A DNA stretch of 64,000 nucleotides from Hymenobacter jeollabukensis. GTDB lineage: Bacteria; Bacteroidota; Bacteroidia; Cytophagales; Hymenobacteraceae. The notes under the pieces are model-generated. The model worked only from the letters and a program-made list of their open reading frames with translations. It had not been told where the DNA came from and searched no databases. A program made the position numbers and the translations under genes. The DNA is taken from NCBI RefSeq assembly GCF_005771675.1, contig NZ_VAJM01000009.1:1-64000 (forward strand), in the 5' to 3' direction. Shown one piece after another: positions 1 through 7,955 of this stretch. Position 1 is the first letter of the stretch. Each line of letters begins with the position of its first letter.

Positions 1-1
1 G

Positions 2-823
2 ACGAACCTGTCGCCCAACACGGGCTACTGCTTCTACGTCACGCAGGTGTGCTCGGCCACGGCCAACCCCAGCCCGGCGACCGGGCCGGTGTGCTTCACC
101 ACCACCGGCGCGGCCGGCCTGGCCAACGACGAACCCTGCAACGCCACCACGATGACGGTGGGCAGCACGTCGGCTTACGCTTCGGTGTCGGCGACGACGG
201 TGGGGGCGACGACGACCACGCCCAACGGCTACCTGAACCCGGACTGCACCACGGCCGCCAACCCGCGCGACGTGTGGTTCAGCTTTACCGCACCGGGCAG
301 CTCGGTGTGGCTGGCCACGACCGGCTCGGCGGCGGGCAACGTGCGCGTGTTCAGCGCCAGCGCCTGCGCCGGCCCCTTCACGCAACTCACCTGCCAGGCG
401 GCGGCCAACAGCACCCAGTCGGTGGCCCAGTTCCAGGTGACGGGCCTGACGGCGGGCCAGCGCTACTACGTGCTGGTGGCGGGCCTGACCTCGGGCGCGG
501 CCCAAGGCGCCTTCACCATCGGCGCTTCGAGCGTGCAGATGGTGCTGGCGGCTCGCTCCTCGTTTAGCGGGGAGTTGAGCGTGTACCCCAACCCGGTGGC
601 GGGCGGCGCCTTCACGCTCAAGCTGAGCGGGGCGGGCAACGCCGCCGCGGCCGAGGCGGAGCTGCTCGACGCGGTGGGCCAGGTGGTGCGCCGCCAGACC
701 CTGGCCCTGCGGGGCGGGGCCGGCGAGCAGGCCATCAGCACCCGCGGCCTGGCCGCGGGCCTCTACTCGCTGCGCCTGCGCGTGGGCGCGGAGCTGGTCG
801 TGCGCAAGCTGGCTATTCAATAG
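2..823 (+). CDS. T9SS type A sorting domain protein, 5' end outside window
   Basis: The frame is open from base 2, so the N-terminus lies outside the window; about 273 residues are visible. The first part looks like the end of a fibronectin-like module (GYCFYVTQVC). A Cys-rich beta domain follows, with an ANDEPCNA motif and an RDVWFSFTAP stretch of the kind seen in secreted Bacteroidota proteins. The last 85 or so residues form a type A T9SS C-terminal domain: a YPNPV motif, a GQVVRR strand and a final GLYSLRLR...VVRKLAIQ. The protein is therefore expected to be exported by Sec, moved across the outer membrane by the PorSS/T9SS and anchored or released at the surface. Its catalytic or adhesive part is not visible. 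An intrinsic terminator follows 25 bases after the stop. Confidence 0.85.
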   Translation, partial: TNLSPNTGYCFYVTQVCSATANPSPATGPVCFTTTGAAGLANDEPCNATTMTVGSTSAYASVSATTVGATTTTPNGYLNPDCTTAANPRDVWFSFTAPGSSVWLATTGSAAGNVRVFSASACAGPFTQLTCQAAANSTQSVAQFQVTGLTAGQRYYVLVAGLTSGAAQGAFTIGASSVQMVLAARSSFSGELSVYPNPVAGGAFTLKLSGAGNAAAAEAELLDAVGQVVRRQTLALRGGAGEQAISTRGLAAGLYSLRLRVGAELVVRKLAIQ

Positions 824-848
824 CCCGCCCCGCGCCTGCCCGCACACA

Positions 849-886
849 AAAAGCGGTGGTCCTCTCCGGACCACCGCTTTTTTTTG
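849..886 (+). terminator. Intrinsic terminator after the T9SS protein gene
   Basis: A 12-bp perfect stem, AAGCGGTGGTCC (851-862) with GGACCACCGCTT (868-879), has a 5-nt loop and is followed by a run of T. The A-run on the 5' side would let it work on the minus strand too. Confidence 0.85.
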
Positions 887-1067
887 CCCCTGCCACAGCC
901 GACAAAAAGCCAAGCACTATGTGTCTAAGCTGCTGAAATGACTAGTGCTAGGTGGAGAGTAAGCAATAGAATCTTGGCACTTCAACAAGCTCAGCAGGAC
1001 AACTTAGAAGGCAACAGCCAACCATTTTGAGTTACCGTTTACAGATCCAGATTGAAAACGGAAAATA

Positions 1068-2480
1068 TCAGCGTATAACCAGCCGGGCAGTTTGGGCAGT
1101 GCCACGTTCGTCGGATATCGTTAGAAAATAAAGGCCGGGTAACCAGCCAGCAACGGATAGTGTTGCGTCGGTCTGATTCGCCACAACCTGGGTAGTCAAC
1201 ACGTGCTGACCCATGGTATTCGTGACGCTGACATGGAACAGACGGGTGGTTTCGCTGCCAATTCTGACCAGAACCTGATCCGTAGCAGGGTTCGGAAACA
1301 ACGTAGCTTGTGGCGAAGGCAGTCGGGTAGCGGCAGGCGTATAAGCCCGGTTTTCGAGCACGAAGACTCGGTCGTCGGTGGCGGCGGGGGCGCCGCGGCC
1401 GTCGCGGTTGGAAGTGGTGAGGTACACCCGGCCCTGGGGCGACACGCAGATGGCGCGTAGGCGGCCGTAGGTGCCGGCCCACAGGTCGGCCGGCGTGCCG
1501 AGCTGGTCCCCGCTGGCGTTGAGCGGCAGGGTGGTCAGGGCGCCGTCTTTCAGGCTGACGAGCAGCAGGGTATTGGCCCACTGCGGAATGGCCGGGTGGT
1601 TGTAGTAGGTCAGGCCGGCCACGGCGCGGGTGGGCGTCCAGGCTCTGAGGGGCTCCCGCACGTTGTTGGCCTGGCAGAAGGTTTGTTCGGCCGGCAGATT
1701 ACAGAAGCCTTCCACGGTGGGCCAACCGTAGTTGCGGCCCGCCTCAATCAGGTTCAGCTCGTCGTCGTTGTTGGGGCCGTGCTCGGAGCTGTAGATGCGG
1801 CCTGTGGCGGCCACCCGCACCAGGCCCTGCGGATTGCGGTGGCCCAGCGTGTACACCAGGCTGCCGGCGGTGGGGTTGCTGGCCGGCACGGTGCCATCGA
1901 GGTTCAGGCGCAGGATTTTGCCGTTCAGGGCCTGCGGATTCTGGGCCAGGCTGGTGTTGGAGGCGTCGCCGGTGGTCATGAGCAGGGTACCGTCGGGCAG
2001 CAGGAGCAGGCGGGAGCCGCTGTGGACGTTAGCCGCGGGCAAGTCGCCGAGCAGCACCAGCGGGGCCGTCAGGCCAGTGGCGGGCAGGTAGCGGTAGCGC
2101 ACCAGCTTTTCCTTCAGCGTGCCGGCGTTGGTGTAGTTGTAGACCACGTACACGGCCAGCTCGCCGGGCAGGGCTACGGGCGAGGGCCACGGGCCTACGG
2201 CTATGCCCAGCAGGCCGCTTTCCCCGGTCTGGGTGACGTCGGCAAGGGTGAGCAGCGGCAGCAGCTGCCCGGTACCGGGGTCGAGGCGGCTGATGCGGCC
2301 GCCGCGCTCGGTCAGCCACAGAAAGTCGTCGGGGCCCCAGAGCAGCTCCCAGGGCGTGTTCAGCCCGCTGGTGAGCGTGCTCAGCGTCAGGGTCGTGGTG
2401 CCTACCTGGTAAGTGGTCGGTTGCGCGACGACTTGGCTCCCGGCCAATAACAGGAGCATCATTGCGGCGAAACGTTTCAT
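1068..2480 (-). CDS. PQQ-dependent sugar dehydrogenase with T9SS sorting domain
   Basis: A 470-residue secreted beta-propeller of the glucose/sorbosone dehydrogenase family, which oxidises sugars with PQQ as cofactor. The start chosen is the ATG at 2480 (MKRFAAMML), which gives a clean signal peptide ending near VVAQ; the frame runs on upstream but without signal-like sequence. Family motifs appear in order: NTPWELLWGPD, TERGGRISRLD, GESGLLGIAVGP, VHSGSRLLLLPDG, MTTGDA, NGKILRLNLDG, GHRNPQGLV, EHGPNNDDELN, GRNYGWPTVEG. The last 85 or so residues are a T9SS type A domain (LFPNPATDQVLVRIG...GLYFLTISD). The DNA of this tail (about 1068-1340) looks richer in A and T than the catalytic part. It is transcribed divergently from the amidase gene. 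The exact sugar substrate cannot be read from sequence. Confidence 0.88.
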   Translation of the reverse strand: MKRFAAMMLLLLAGSQVVAQPTTYQVGTTTLTLSTLTSGLNTPWELLWGPDDFLWLTERGGRISRLDPGTGQLLPLLTLADVTQTGESGLLGIAVGPWPSPVALPGELAVYVVYNYTNAGTLKEKLVRYRYLPATGLTAPLVLLGDLPAANVHSGSRLLLLPDGTLLMTTGDASNTSLAQNPQALNGKILRLNLDGTVPASNPTAGSLVYTLGHRNPQGLVRVAATGRIYSSEHGPNNDDELNLIEAGRNYGWPTVEGFCNLPAEQTFCQANNVREPLRAWTPTRAVAGLTYYNHPAIPQWANTLLLVSLKDGALTTLPLNASGDQLGTPADLWAGTYGRLRAICVSPQGRVYLTTSNRDGRGAPAATDDRVFVLENRAYTPAATRLPSPQATLFPNPATDQVLVRIGSETTRLFHVSVTNTMGQHVLTTQVVANQTDATLSVAGWLPGLYFLTISDERGTAQTARLVIR

Positions 2481-2613
2481 AAGCAAGGGGTTAAGGTTGG
2501 AAGCACGGATCAGTGGGTGTACGGAGGCGGGCCGCAGTTGGGTGAGGCTCGCAGAATGCGGATATTTCCGCCCGCCACTCCGCGCTGCCGCGGCCGGGCG
2601 CTGAGCTAGCCTT

Positions 2614-4292
2614 ATGGAGTCACTGTATTCGTACCTGCTTAGCGGCGCGGCGTGTTTTGCGCTGGGGGCCCTCACCATGCGGGCCGCCGACGCGCCCGCC
2701 CCCATCACCGTGCCCGGGCTGCGGGCGGCCAGGAGCTGCTGGGTCTGCGCTTCACCGACGCCCAACTCGACTCGGCCCGCCGCGACGTGGGCGAAAACCG
2801 CGACAGTTACGAAGCCCTGCGCAAGCTGCCGCTGCCCAACAGCGTGGCCCCGGTGCTCGTCTTCGACCCGGTGCCGCTGCGCCTGCGCAACACCTACGCC
2901 AAGCACCGCATCGACGACAAGCTGCCCCGCATCGGCAAGGTGACGCTGCCCGCCAACCGCGCCGACCTCGCTTTCTACTCGGTGCGCCAGCTCGGGGAGT
3001 TGCTTCGCACCCGGCAAATCAGCTCCGAGGAGCTAACGAACTTCTTCCTGGCCCGCCTGAAAAAGTACGACCCCAAGCTGCTGTGCGTCACCACGCTCAC
3101 CGAGGAGCTGGCCCTGCGCCAGGCCCGGCAGGCCGACGCCGACATCAAAGCCGGGCGCTACCAGGGGCCGCTGCACGGCGTCCCGTTCGGCGTGAAGTAC
3201 CTCTTCAGCACCAAGGGCTACCGCACCACCTGGGGCTCGGTGCCCTACAAGGAGCAGACCCTCGACGAGGACGCGGCCGTGGTGACGCGCCTGCGCGACG
3301 CCGGCGCGGTGCTGGTGGCTAAATTCACCCTTGGCGAGCTGGCCATGGGCGACGTGTGGTACGGCGGCATGACGCGCAGCCCCTGGGACCCGACCAAGGG
3401 CAGCAGCGGCTCGTCGGCGGGCTCGGCTTCGGCGGTGGCGGCGGGGCTGGTGCCCTTCGCCATCGGCACCGAAACGCTGGGCTCCATCGTCAGCCCGAGC
3501 ACGGCCTGCGGCACCACCGGGCTGCGGCCCACCTTCGGGCGGGTGAGCCGGGCCGGGGCCATGGCCCTGAGCTGGTCGATGGACAAGGCCGGGCCCATTG
3601 CGCGCTCGGCCGAGGACTGCGCGCTGGTGTTCAAGGCGCTGGCCGGCCGCGACCCGCGCGACCCGGCCACGCTGCTGGCCCGCGCCGACGAATTCTACTA
3701 CGGATTCAACACCGACCTGAAAAAACTGCGCGTAGGTTATGTGAAGGCCGATTTTGACCGTAACTACCCCAGCAAAGCTAACGACCAGGCCAGCCTGGAA
3801 GCCCTGCGCAAGCTGGGTGTGCAGCTGGTGGAGCTGGAACTACCCAAGCTGCCCGCTTCGGACATGACCTTCCTGCTCACCGCCGAGGGCGCCGCAGCGT
3901 TCGACGACCTCACCCGCTCGGGCCGCGACGCGCTGCTGGTGAAGCAGGACCGCAACGCCTGGCCCAGTCTGTTCCGAGCCTCGCGCTTCGTGCCGGCCGT
4001 GGAGTACTTGCAGGCGCAGCGGGCCCGGCGCCTGCTCATCGAGGAGCTGGACGCCCGCATCAAGGACCTCGACGCCTACGTGGCGCCCTCGTTCGGCGGG
4101 CCCAACCTGGTCATCACCAACCTCACCGGGCACCCGGCCGTGGTGCTGCCCAACGGCATGCGCCCGAACGGGCTGCCGAGCACCATCACCTTCACCGGGC
4201 AGCTCTACGAGGAAGCCAAGCTGCTGGCCCTGGCCAAGGCTTTTCAGGACGCCACCGATTTCGACGAAAAGCACCCGCCACTGAATTTTTAA
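2614..4292 (+). CDS. Amidase (amidase signature family), apparent frameshift near 2730
   Basis: The bulk of the protein (from about 2730, GQELLGLRFT onward) is an amidase-signature enzyme that hydrolyses amides. The Lys-Ser-Ser elements are visible: Lys in GVPFGVKYLF, the Gly/Ser loop KGSSGSSAGSAS, and LGSIVSPSTACGTTGLRP with the nucleophile region. The natural N-terminus (MESLYSYLLSGAACFALG, start 2614) lies in another frame and runs as far as GLRAA. One extra C in the CC at 2729-2730 would join both parts as GLRAAQELLGLRF, giving a 559-residue protein. So either one base was lost (real inactivation) or this is a sequencing slip in a C run. Without the repair the only start in the long frame is at 2652, which yields an implausible Arg/His-rich N-terminus. 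The rest of the frame shows no damage. Confidence 0.8.
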
Positions 4293-4327
4293 GCCGTCAG
4301 GCCGTTCTATTAAGTATACCCGCTGAC

Positions 4328-4349
4328 GCGGGGCCTGCCCGGGCCCCGC
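4328..4349. terminator. GC-rich stem-loop after the amidase gene
   Basis: An 8-bp perfect stem GCGGGGCC/GGCCCCGC with a 6-nt loop lies between the amidase stop and the next start. It has no T run, so its terminator role is uncertain. Confidence 0.35.
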
Positions 4350-4376
4350 CGTCCGCCGCCTTATTCGTTTGATTGC

Positions 4377-5021
4377 ATGACTTTGACTTTGGAAGCGCGC
4401 TGGCAACAACTGCTGGCGCCGCTCACGCCTGATACCGACCTGCGCCGCCGCGGCTACCAGCAGCTGCACGACGCCTACTCGCAGTCGGGCCGGCACTACC
4501 ACGCGCTGCCGCACATTCGCCAGATGCTGGAAGCCCTCGACGGCCGCCTCGCTACCCTGCAGGATGCGCCGGTGGTGCAGCTGGCCGTGTGGTTTCACGA
4601 CGCGGTATACAGCCCCTTGCGCACCGACAACGAAGCCCGCAGCGCCGAGCTGGCCCGGCAGTTTCTGGCCCAGACCTCGCTGTCGGCCGCGCGCCGGGAG
4701 CGGGTCACCTTCCTGATCGAGCGTACCAAGGACCACACCCAGCCCCAGCCCGCCGCCGACACCGACCTGCACCTGCTGCTCGACGTGGACCTGCAGGTGC
4801 TGGGCGCGCCGGAGGCCGACTACTGGCGCTACGCCCGGCAGGTGCGGCAGGAGTACGCGCTGGTGCCCGACATCCTGTACCGCCGCGGTCGGCAGGAGGT
4901 GCTGCAGAAGTTTCTGGCCCTGCCCCGCGTGTACCAGACGGCCGAGTTCCAGCGGCTGGAAGCATCGGCCCGCCGTAACCTGGGTGCCGAGCTGGCGGCC
5001 TGGCAGCAAAACCGCTTTTAA
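4377..5021 (+). CDS. HD-superfamily metal-dependent phosphohydrolase (COG4339-like)
   Basis: A 214-residue soluble all-helical protein. The metal-binding HD signature is present: His residues in HYHALPHI (about residues 39-45), the HD pair in VWFHDAVYSP (about residue 75), and a downstream DNEARSAELA helix. These match the COG4339 group of predicted HD phosphohydrolases, often misnamed as an NMDA receptor subunit. No substrate is known for this group. The ATG at 4377 gives a full-length family member with no signal peptide, so a cytoplasmic location is expected. It lies 84 bases after the amidase and in front of a long tandem repeat, and may be transcribed alone. Confidence 0.8.
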   Translation: MTLTLEARWQQLLAPLTPDTDLRRRGYQQLHDAYSQSGRHYHALPHIRQMLEALDGRLATLQDAPVVQLAVWFHDAVYSPLRTDNEARSAELARQFLAQTSLSAARRERVTFLIERTKDHTQPQPAADTDLHLLLDVDLQVLGAPEADYWRYARQVRQEYALVPDILYRRGRQEVLQKFLALPRVYQTAEFQRLEASARRNLGAELAAWQQNRF

Positions 5022-5080
5022 TGCGGAATTGAGCGTTTGAACTTCTTGCATATTTCCGCAGATTTCCCGGACCTAGCTGC

Positions 5081-5353
5081 CCCTGACCTGCGCTAAATTG
5101 TTGCTGACGTGGTCTTAGGACGTACTGACATGCTATAAATCTGTGCTGACGTGGTCTTAGGACGTACTGACGTGCTCTAAATCTGTGCTGACGTGGCCTT
5201 AGGGCTTGCTGACCAGGTCTAAATCGTCGCTGACGTGCTCTAAGCGGGCGCTGACTAGTTCTAACTACGTGCTGACGTGGTCTTAATGGTTGCTGGCGGC
5301 TGCTTAGGCGGAGCTGACCAGGGGGAAATCTGTGCTGACTGGGGCTGAAGATG
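5081..5353. repeat. 13 tandem copies of a degenerate 21-bp repeat
   Basis: Thirteen units of exactly 21 bp fit head to tail, starting at 5081, 5102, 5123, 5144, 5165, 5186, 5207, 5228, 5249, 5270, 5291, 5312 and 5333. The core is CTGACGTGGTCTTA, with CTGAC (11 of 13 units exact, counting CTGGC as a variant) and a TAA/TAG/GAA step ten bases later. The first units alternate A-B-A-B (ending GGACG and AATCTG), so the older period may be 42 bp. No spacers occur, so it is not CRISPR. As 21 is a multiple of 3, the minus strand stays open and reads as heptapeptides (LRPRQHR, FRARQYV), while the plus strand frame carries periodic stops. It fills the gap between the HD gene and the S9 peptidase promoter. 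Confidence 0.9.
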
Positions 5354-5411
5354 GGGTGGGCGGCGGCGCAACGTGGCGGGCGGTGGGTGTGTCGTTGCGG
5401 GCCGGGTGCGT

Positions 5412-5419
5412 TACCTTGT
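5412..5419 (+). promoter_or_regulatory. Probable -7 box of the S9 peptidase gene
   Basis: TACCTTGT, close to the Bacteroidota TAnnTTTG box, lies 28 bases before the ATG. A very similar TACCTTGC precedes the riboswitch leader at 28346. Confidence 0.4.
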
Positions 5420-5447
5420 GTGCCGCCTCTCCTGCTCATTCCCGTTC

Positions 5448-7934
5448 ATGCGTTTTTACTCCGCTTTCCGTCTGCTGCCGTGCCTGTTGCCGGTAGCCGC
5501 CCTGGCCCAGAACGCGGCCGCGCCCGCCGCGCTGGCCCCGCTCACCGTCGATAAAATCATGCGCGAGCCGGCGCAGTGGCTCGGCGGGCTGCCCTCCAGC
5601 CCGTATTGGAGCGAGGACGGCAAGCGTATCTACTTCCAGTGGAACCCCGAAGGTGCCCGCCGCGACTCGCTCTACGAAACCACGCCCGGCGGCGGCACCC
5701 CGCGCAAGGTGAGTCTCGCGGCCCAGCGCCAGCTGCCCGCCCCGCGCGGGGAGTACGACGAGGCCCACGCCCGTAAGGTGTACGCCCAGGACGGGGACAT
5801 CTACCTGCTCGACCTGAAATCGGGCCGGATTCGGCGGGTGACCAACACGGCTGAGCGCGAAACCGAGCCGGCATTTGCCCTGCAGGACCGCGTGCTGAGC
5901 TACACCCGCGGCGGCAACCTCTTCACCTGGGACCCGGCCACCGGCGAAACCGTGCAGCGCACCGATTTTCGGCGCGGGCAGCCGCTGCCGGGGCCGTCAG
6001 CAGATAAATCGGAGAAGTACCTGCGGGCCCAGCAGCTGGCCTTGTTCCAGGTGCTGCGCGGGCGCGAGCAGGACCGCCTGGCCCGGGAGCGGCAGCAAAA
6101 GGCCCTGGCCCGGCTGCGGCCCAAGGCCATTTACCTGGGCACCCAGACCGTGGAGAACCTGCAGCTCGCGCCCGATGGCCGCTACGTGACCTACTCGCTG
6201 GTGCAGGCCCCGGCCGCCGACAAGCAGGCCATGGTGCCGAACTTCGTCACCGCTTCGGGCTTCACCGAGGAGCTGAACACGCGCAACAAGGTGGGCGCCC
6301 CGCAGACGGCCTACCAGCTGGGCATTTACGACATCGGCCGCGACACCACCTTCGTACTCGGCTACAAGGAGCTAAAGGGCCTCGACGAGCAGCCCGCCTA
6401 CCGGCAGGAGTACGCCCTGAAGGCCAAAGCGCCCACGCCCGCCCCGGAGGCCAAGCCGGCCGCCGACGGCAAAACCGCCAAGGAAAAGCCCGCCAATGAG
6501 CTGCGCCGCGTGGTGCCCTACGGCCCCTACTGGAACCGCGCGGGCGACCGGGCTTTCCTGGTCATCCGCTCGGCCGACAACAAGGACCGGTGGATTGTCA
6601 GCCTTGATCCGACCACGCAGAAAATCGGCCTGCTCGACCGGCAGCGCGACGAGGCCTGGATCAACGGGCCCGGCATCGGTTATGAGGCCGGCAACGTGGG
6701 CTGGCTGCCCGATGGGCGGCGCATTTGGTTCCAGAGCGAGGAAACCGGCTACTCCCACCTCTACACGGTGGACGTGCTGAGCGGGCAGAAAAAGGCCCTC
6801 ACGAGCGGCAACTTCGAGGTGCAGCAGGCGCAGCTCTCGAAGGACCGGAAAACCTGGTTTATCACCGCCAACAAAACCCACCCCGGCGAGCAGCACTTCT
6901 ACCGCCTGCCGGTGGAGGGCGGCCAGCTCACGCAGATTACCTCGCGGCCCGGCGCCCACGAAGTGGTGGTGTCGCCCGACGAGAAGACCCTGCTGGTGCG
7001 CTACAGCTACGCCAACAAGCCCTGGGAGCTGTTCGTGCTCGACAACAAGCCCGGCGCCAAGTACCGGCAGCTCACCCACTCTACCACCAAGGAGTTTGAA
7101 AGCTACCCCTGGCGCGACCCGGAAGTGGTGACCTTCCAGGCCCAGGACGGGGCCACCGTCTACGCCCGCCTGTACCGCCCCGCCCAGCCCGACCCGAGCC
7201 GTCCGGCCGTCATCTTCGTGCACGGCGCGGGCTATTTGCAGAACGCGCACAAGTGGTGGAGTCAGTACTTCCGCGAGTACATGTTCCACAACCTGCTGGC
7301 CGACCGCGGCTATACCGTGCTCGACGTGGACTACCGCGGCTCGGCCGGCTACGGCCGCGCCTGGCGCACCGGCATCTACCGCTATATGGGCGGCAAGGAC
7401 CTTTCGGACCAGGTCGACGGGGCGAAGCTGCTGGTGGACAAGTACGGCGTCGACCCGCAGCGCATCGGCATCTACGGCGGCTCGTACGGCGGCTTTATCA
7501 CCTTGATGGCCATGTTCACCCAGCCCGACGCCTTCCGGGCCGGCGCCGCCCTGCGCAGCGTCACCGACTGGGCCCACTACAACCACGGCTACACCGACAA
7601 CATCCTCAACGAGCCCTACAACGACTCCCTGGCTTACGCCCGCTCCTCGCCCATCAACTACGCCGACGGGCTGAAGGGTGCCCTGCTCATGTGCCACGGC
7701 ATGGTCGATACCAACGTGCACTTCCAGGACATCGTGCGCCTCTCGCAGCGGCTCATCGAGCTGAAAAAGGAAAACTGGGAGCTGGCCGTGTACCCCGTGG
7801 AAGACCACGGCTTCGTGGAGCCCGCCTCCTGGACCGACGAGTACAAGCGCATCCTGAAGCTGTTCGAAACCAACCTGCGCGGGCAGAGCGCCGCACCAGC
7901 CAGCGGGGCCGCCACCGGAGCGGGCAGCCGCTGA
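5448..7934 (+). CDS. S9 family prolyl oligopeptidase / dipeptidyl peptidase IV-like
   Basis: An 828-residue exported serine peptidase. The ATG at 5448 (MRFYSAFRLLPCLLPVAALAQ) is preferred because it starts a typical signal peptide cut after ALAQ; the frame continues 25 codons upstream without sense. Residues of roughly 60-580 form a beta-propeller with WSEDGKRIYFQW, YLLDLKSGRIRRV and WLPDGRRIWFQSEE blades. The C-terminal alpha/beta-hydrolase domain contains the nucleophile motif GIYGGSYGG, the Asp in GMVDTNVHFQD and the His in VEDHGF, so the triad is intact. DPP IV-like enzymes of this group release dipeptides in the periplasm. The Ala/Pro/Lys-rich insert near KAPTPAPEAKPAADG (about residue 330) is probably a surface loop. 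It converges with the next gene, 21 bases away. Confidence 0.92.
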   Translation: MRFYSAFRLLPCLLPVAALAQNAAAPAALAPLTVDKIMREPAQWLGGLPSSPYWSEDGKRIYFQWNPEGARRDSLYETTPGGGTPRKVSLAAQRQLPAPRGEYDEAHARKVYAQDGDIYLLDLKSGRIRRVTNTAERETEPAFALQDRVLSYTRGGNLFTWDPATGETVQRTDFRRGQPLPGPSADKSEKYLRAQQLALFQVLRGREQDRLARERQQKALARLRPKAIYLGTQTVENLQLAPDGRYVTYSLVQAPAADKQAMVPNFVTASGFTEELNTRNKVGAPQTAYQLGIYDIGRDTTFVLGYKELKGLDEQPAYRQEYALKAKAPTPAPEAKPAADGKTAKEKPANELRRVVPYGPYWNRAGDRAFLVIRSADNKDRWIVSLDPTTQKIGLLDRQRDEAWINGPGIGYEAGNVGWLPDGRRIWFQSEETGYSHLYTVDVLSGQKKALTSGNFEVQQAQLSKDRKTWFITANKTHPGEQHFYRLPVEGGQLTQITSRPGAHEVVVSPDEKTLLVRYSYANKPWELFVLDNKPGAKYRQLTHSTTKEFESYPWRDPEVVTFQAQDGATVYARLYRPAQPDPSRPAVIFVHGAGYLQNAHKWWSQYFREYMFHNLLADRGYTVLDVDYRGSAGYGRAWRTGIYRYMGGKDLSDQVDGAKLLVDKYGVDPQRIGIYGGSYGGFITLMAMFTQPDAFRAGAALRSVTDWAHYNHGYTDNILNEPYNDSLAYARSSPINYADGLKGALLMCHGMVDTNVHFQDIVRLSQRLIELKKENWELAVYPVEDHGFVEPASWTDEYKRILKLFETNLRGQSAAPASGAATGAGSR

Positions 7935-7955
7935 CCGGCCGCGCCGGCAGCCGGG

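Noticed and set aside
2481-3017. Extended N-terminus of the PQQ dehydrogenase frame
   Set aside because: The frame stays open far upstream over the divergent amidase gene; the ATG at 2480 has the signal peptide, so the extension is chance.
5081-5353. Possible CRISPR array
   Set aside because: Units are directly adjacent at 21 bp with no unique spacers, and no cas gene is in the window.
4705-5439. Minus-strand frame of 244 codons with heptapeptide repeats
   Set aside because: Its repeats come from the 21-bp DNA array and the other half is antisense to the HD gene. A protein is not excluded, but I prefer a DNA element.
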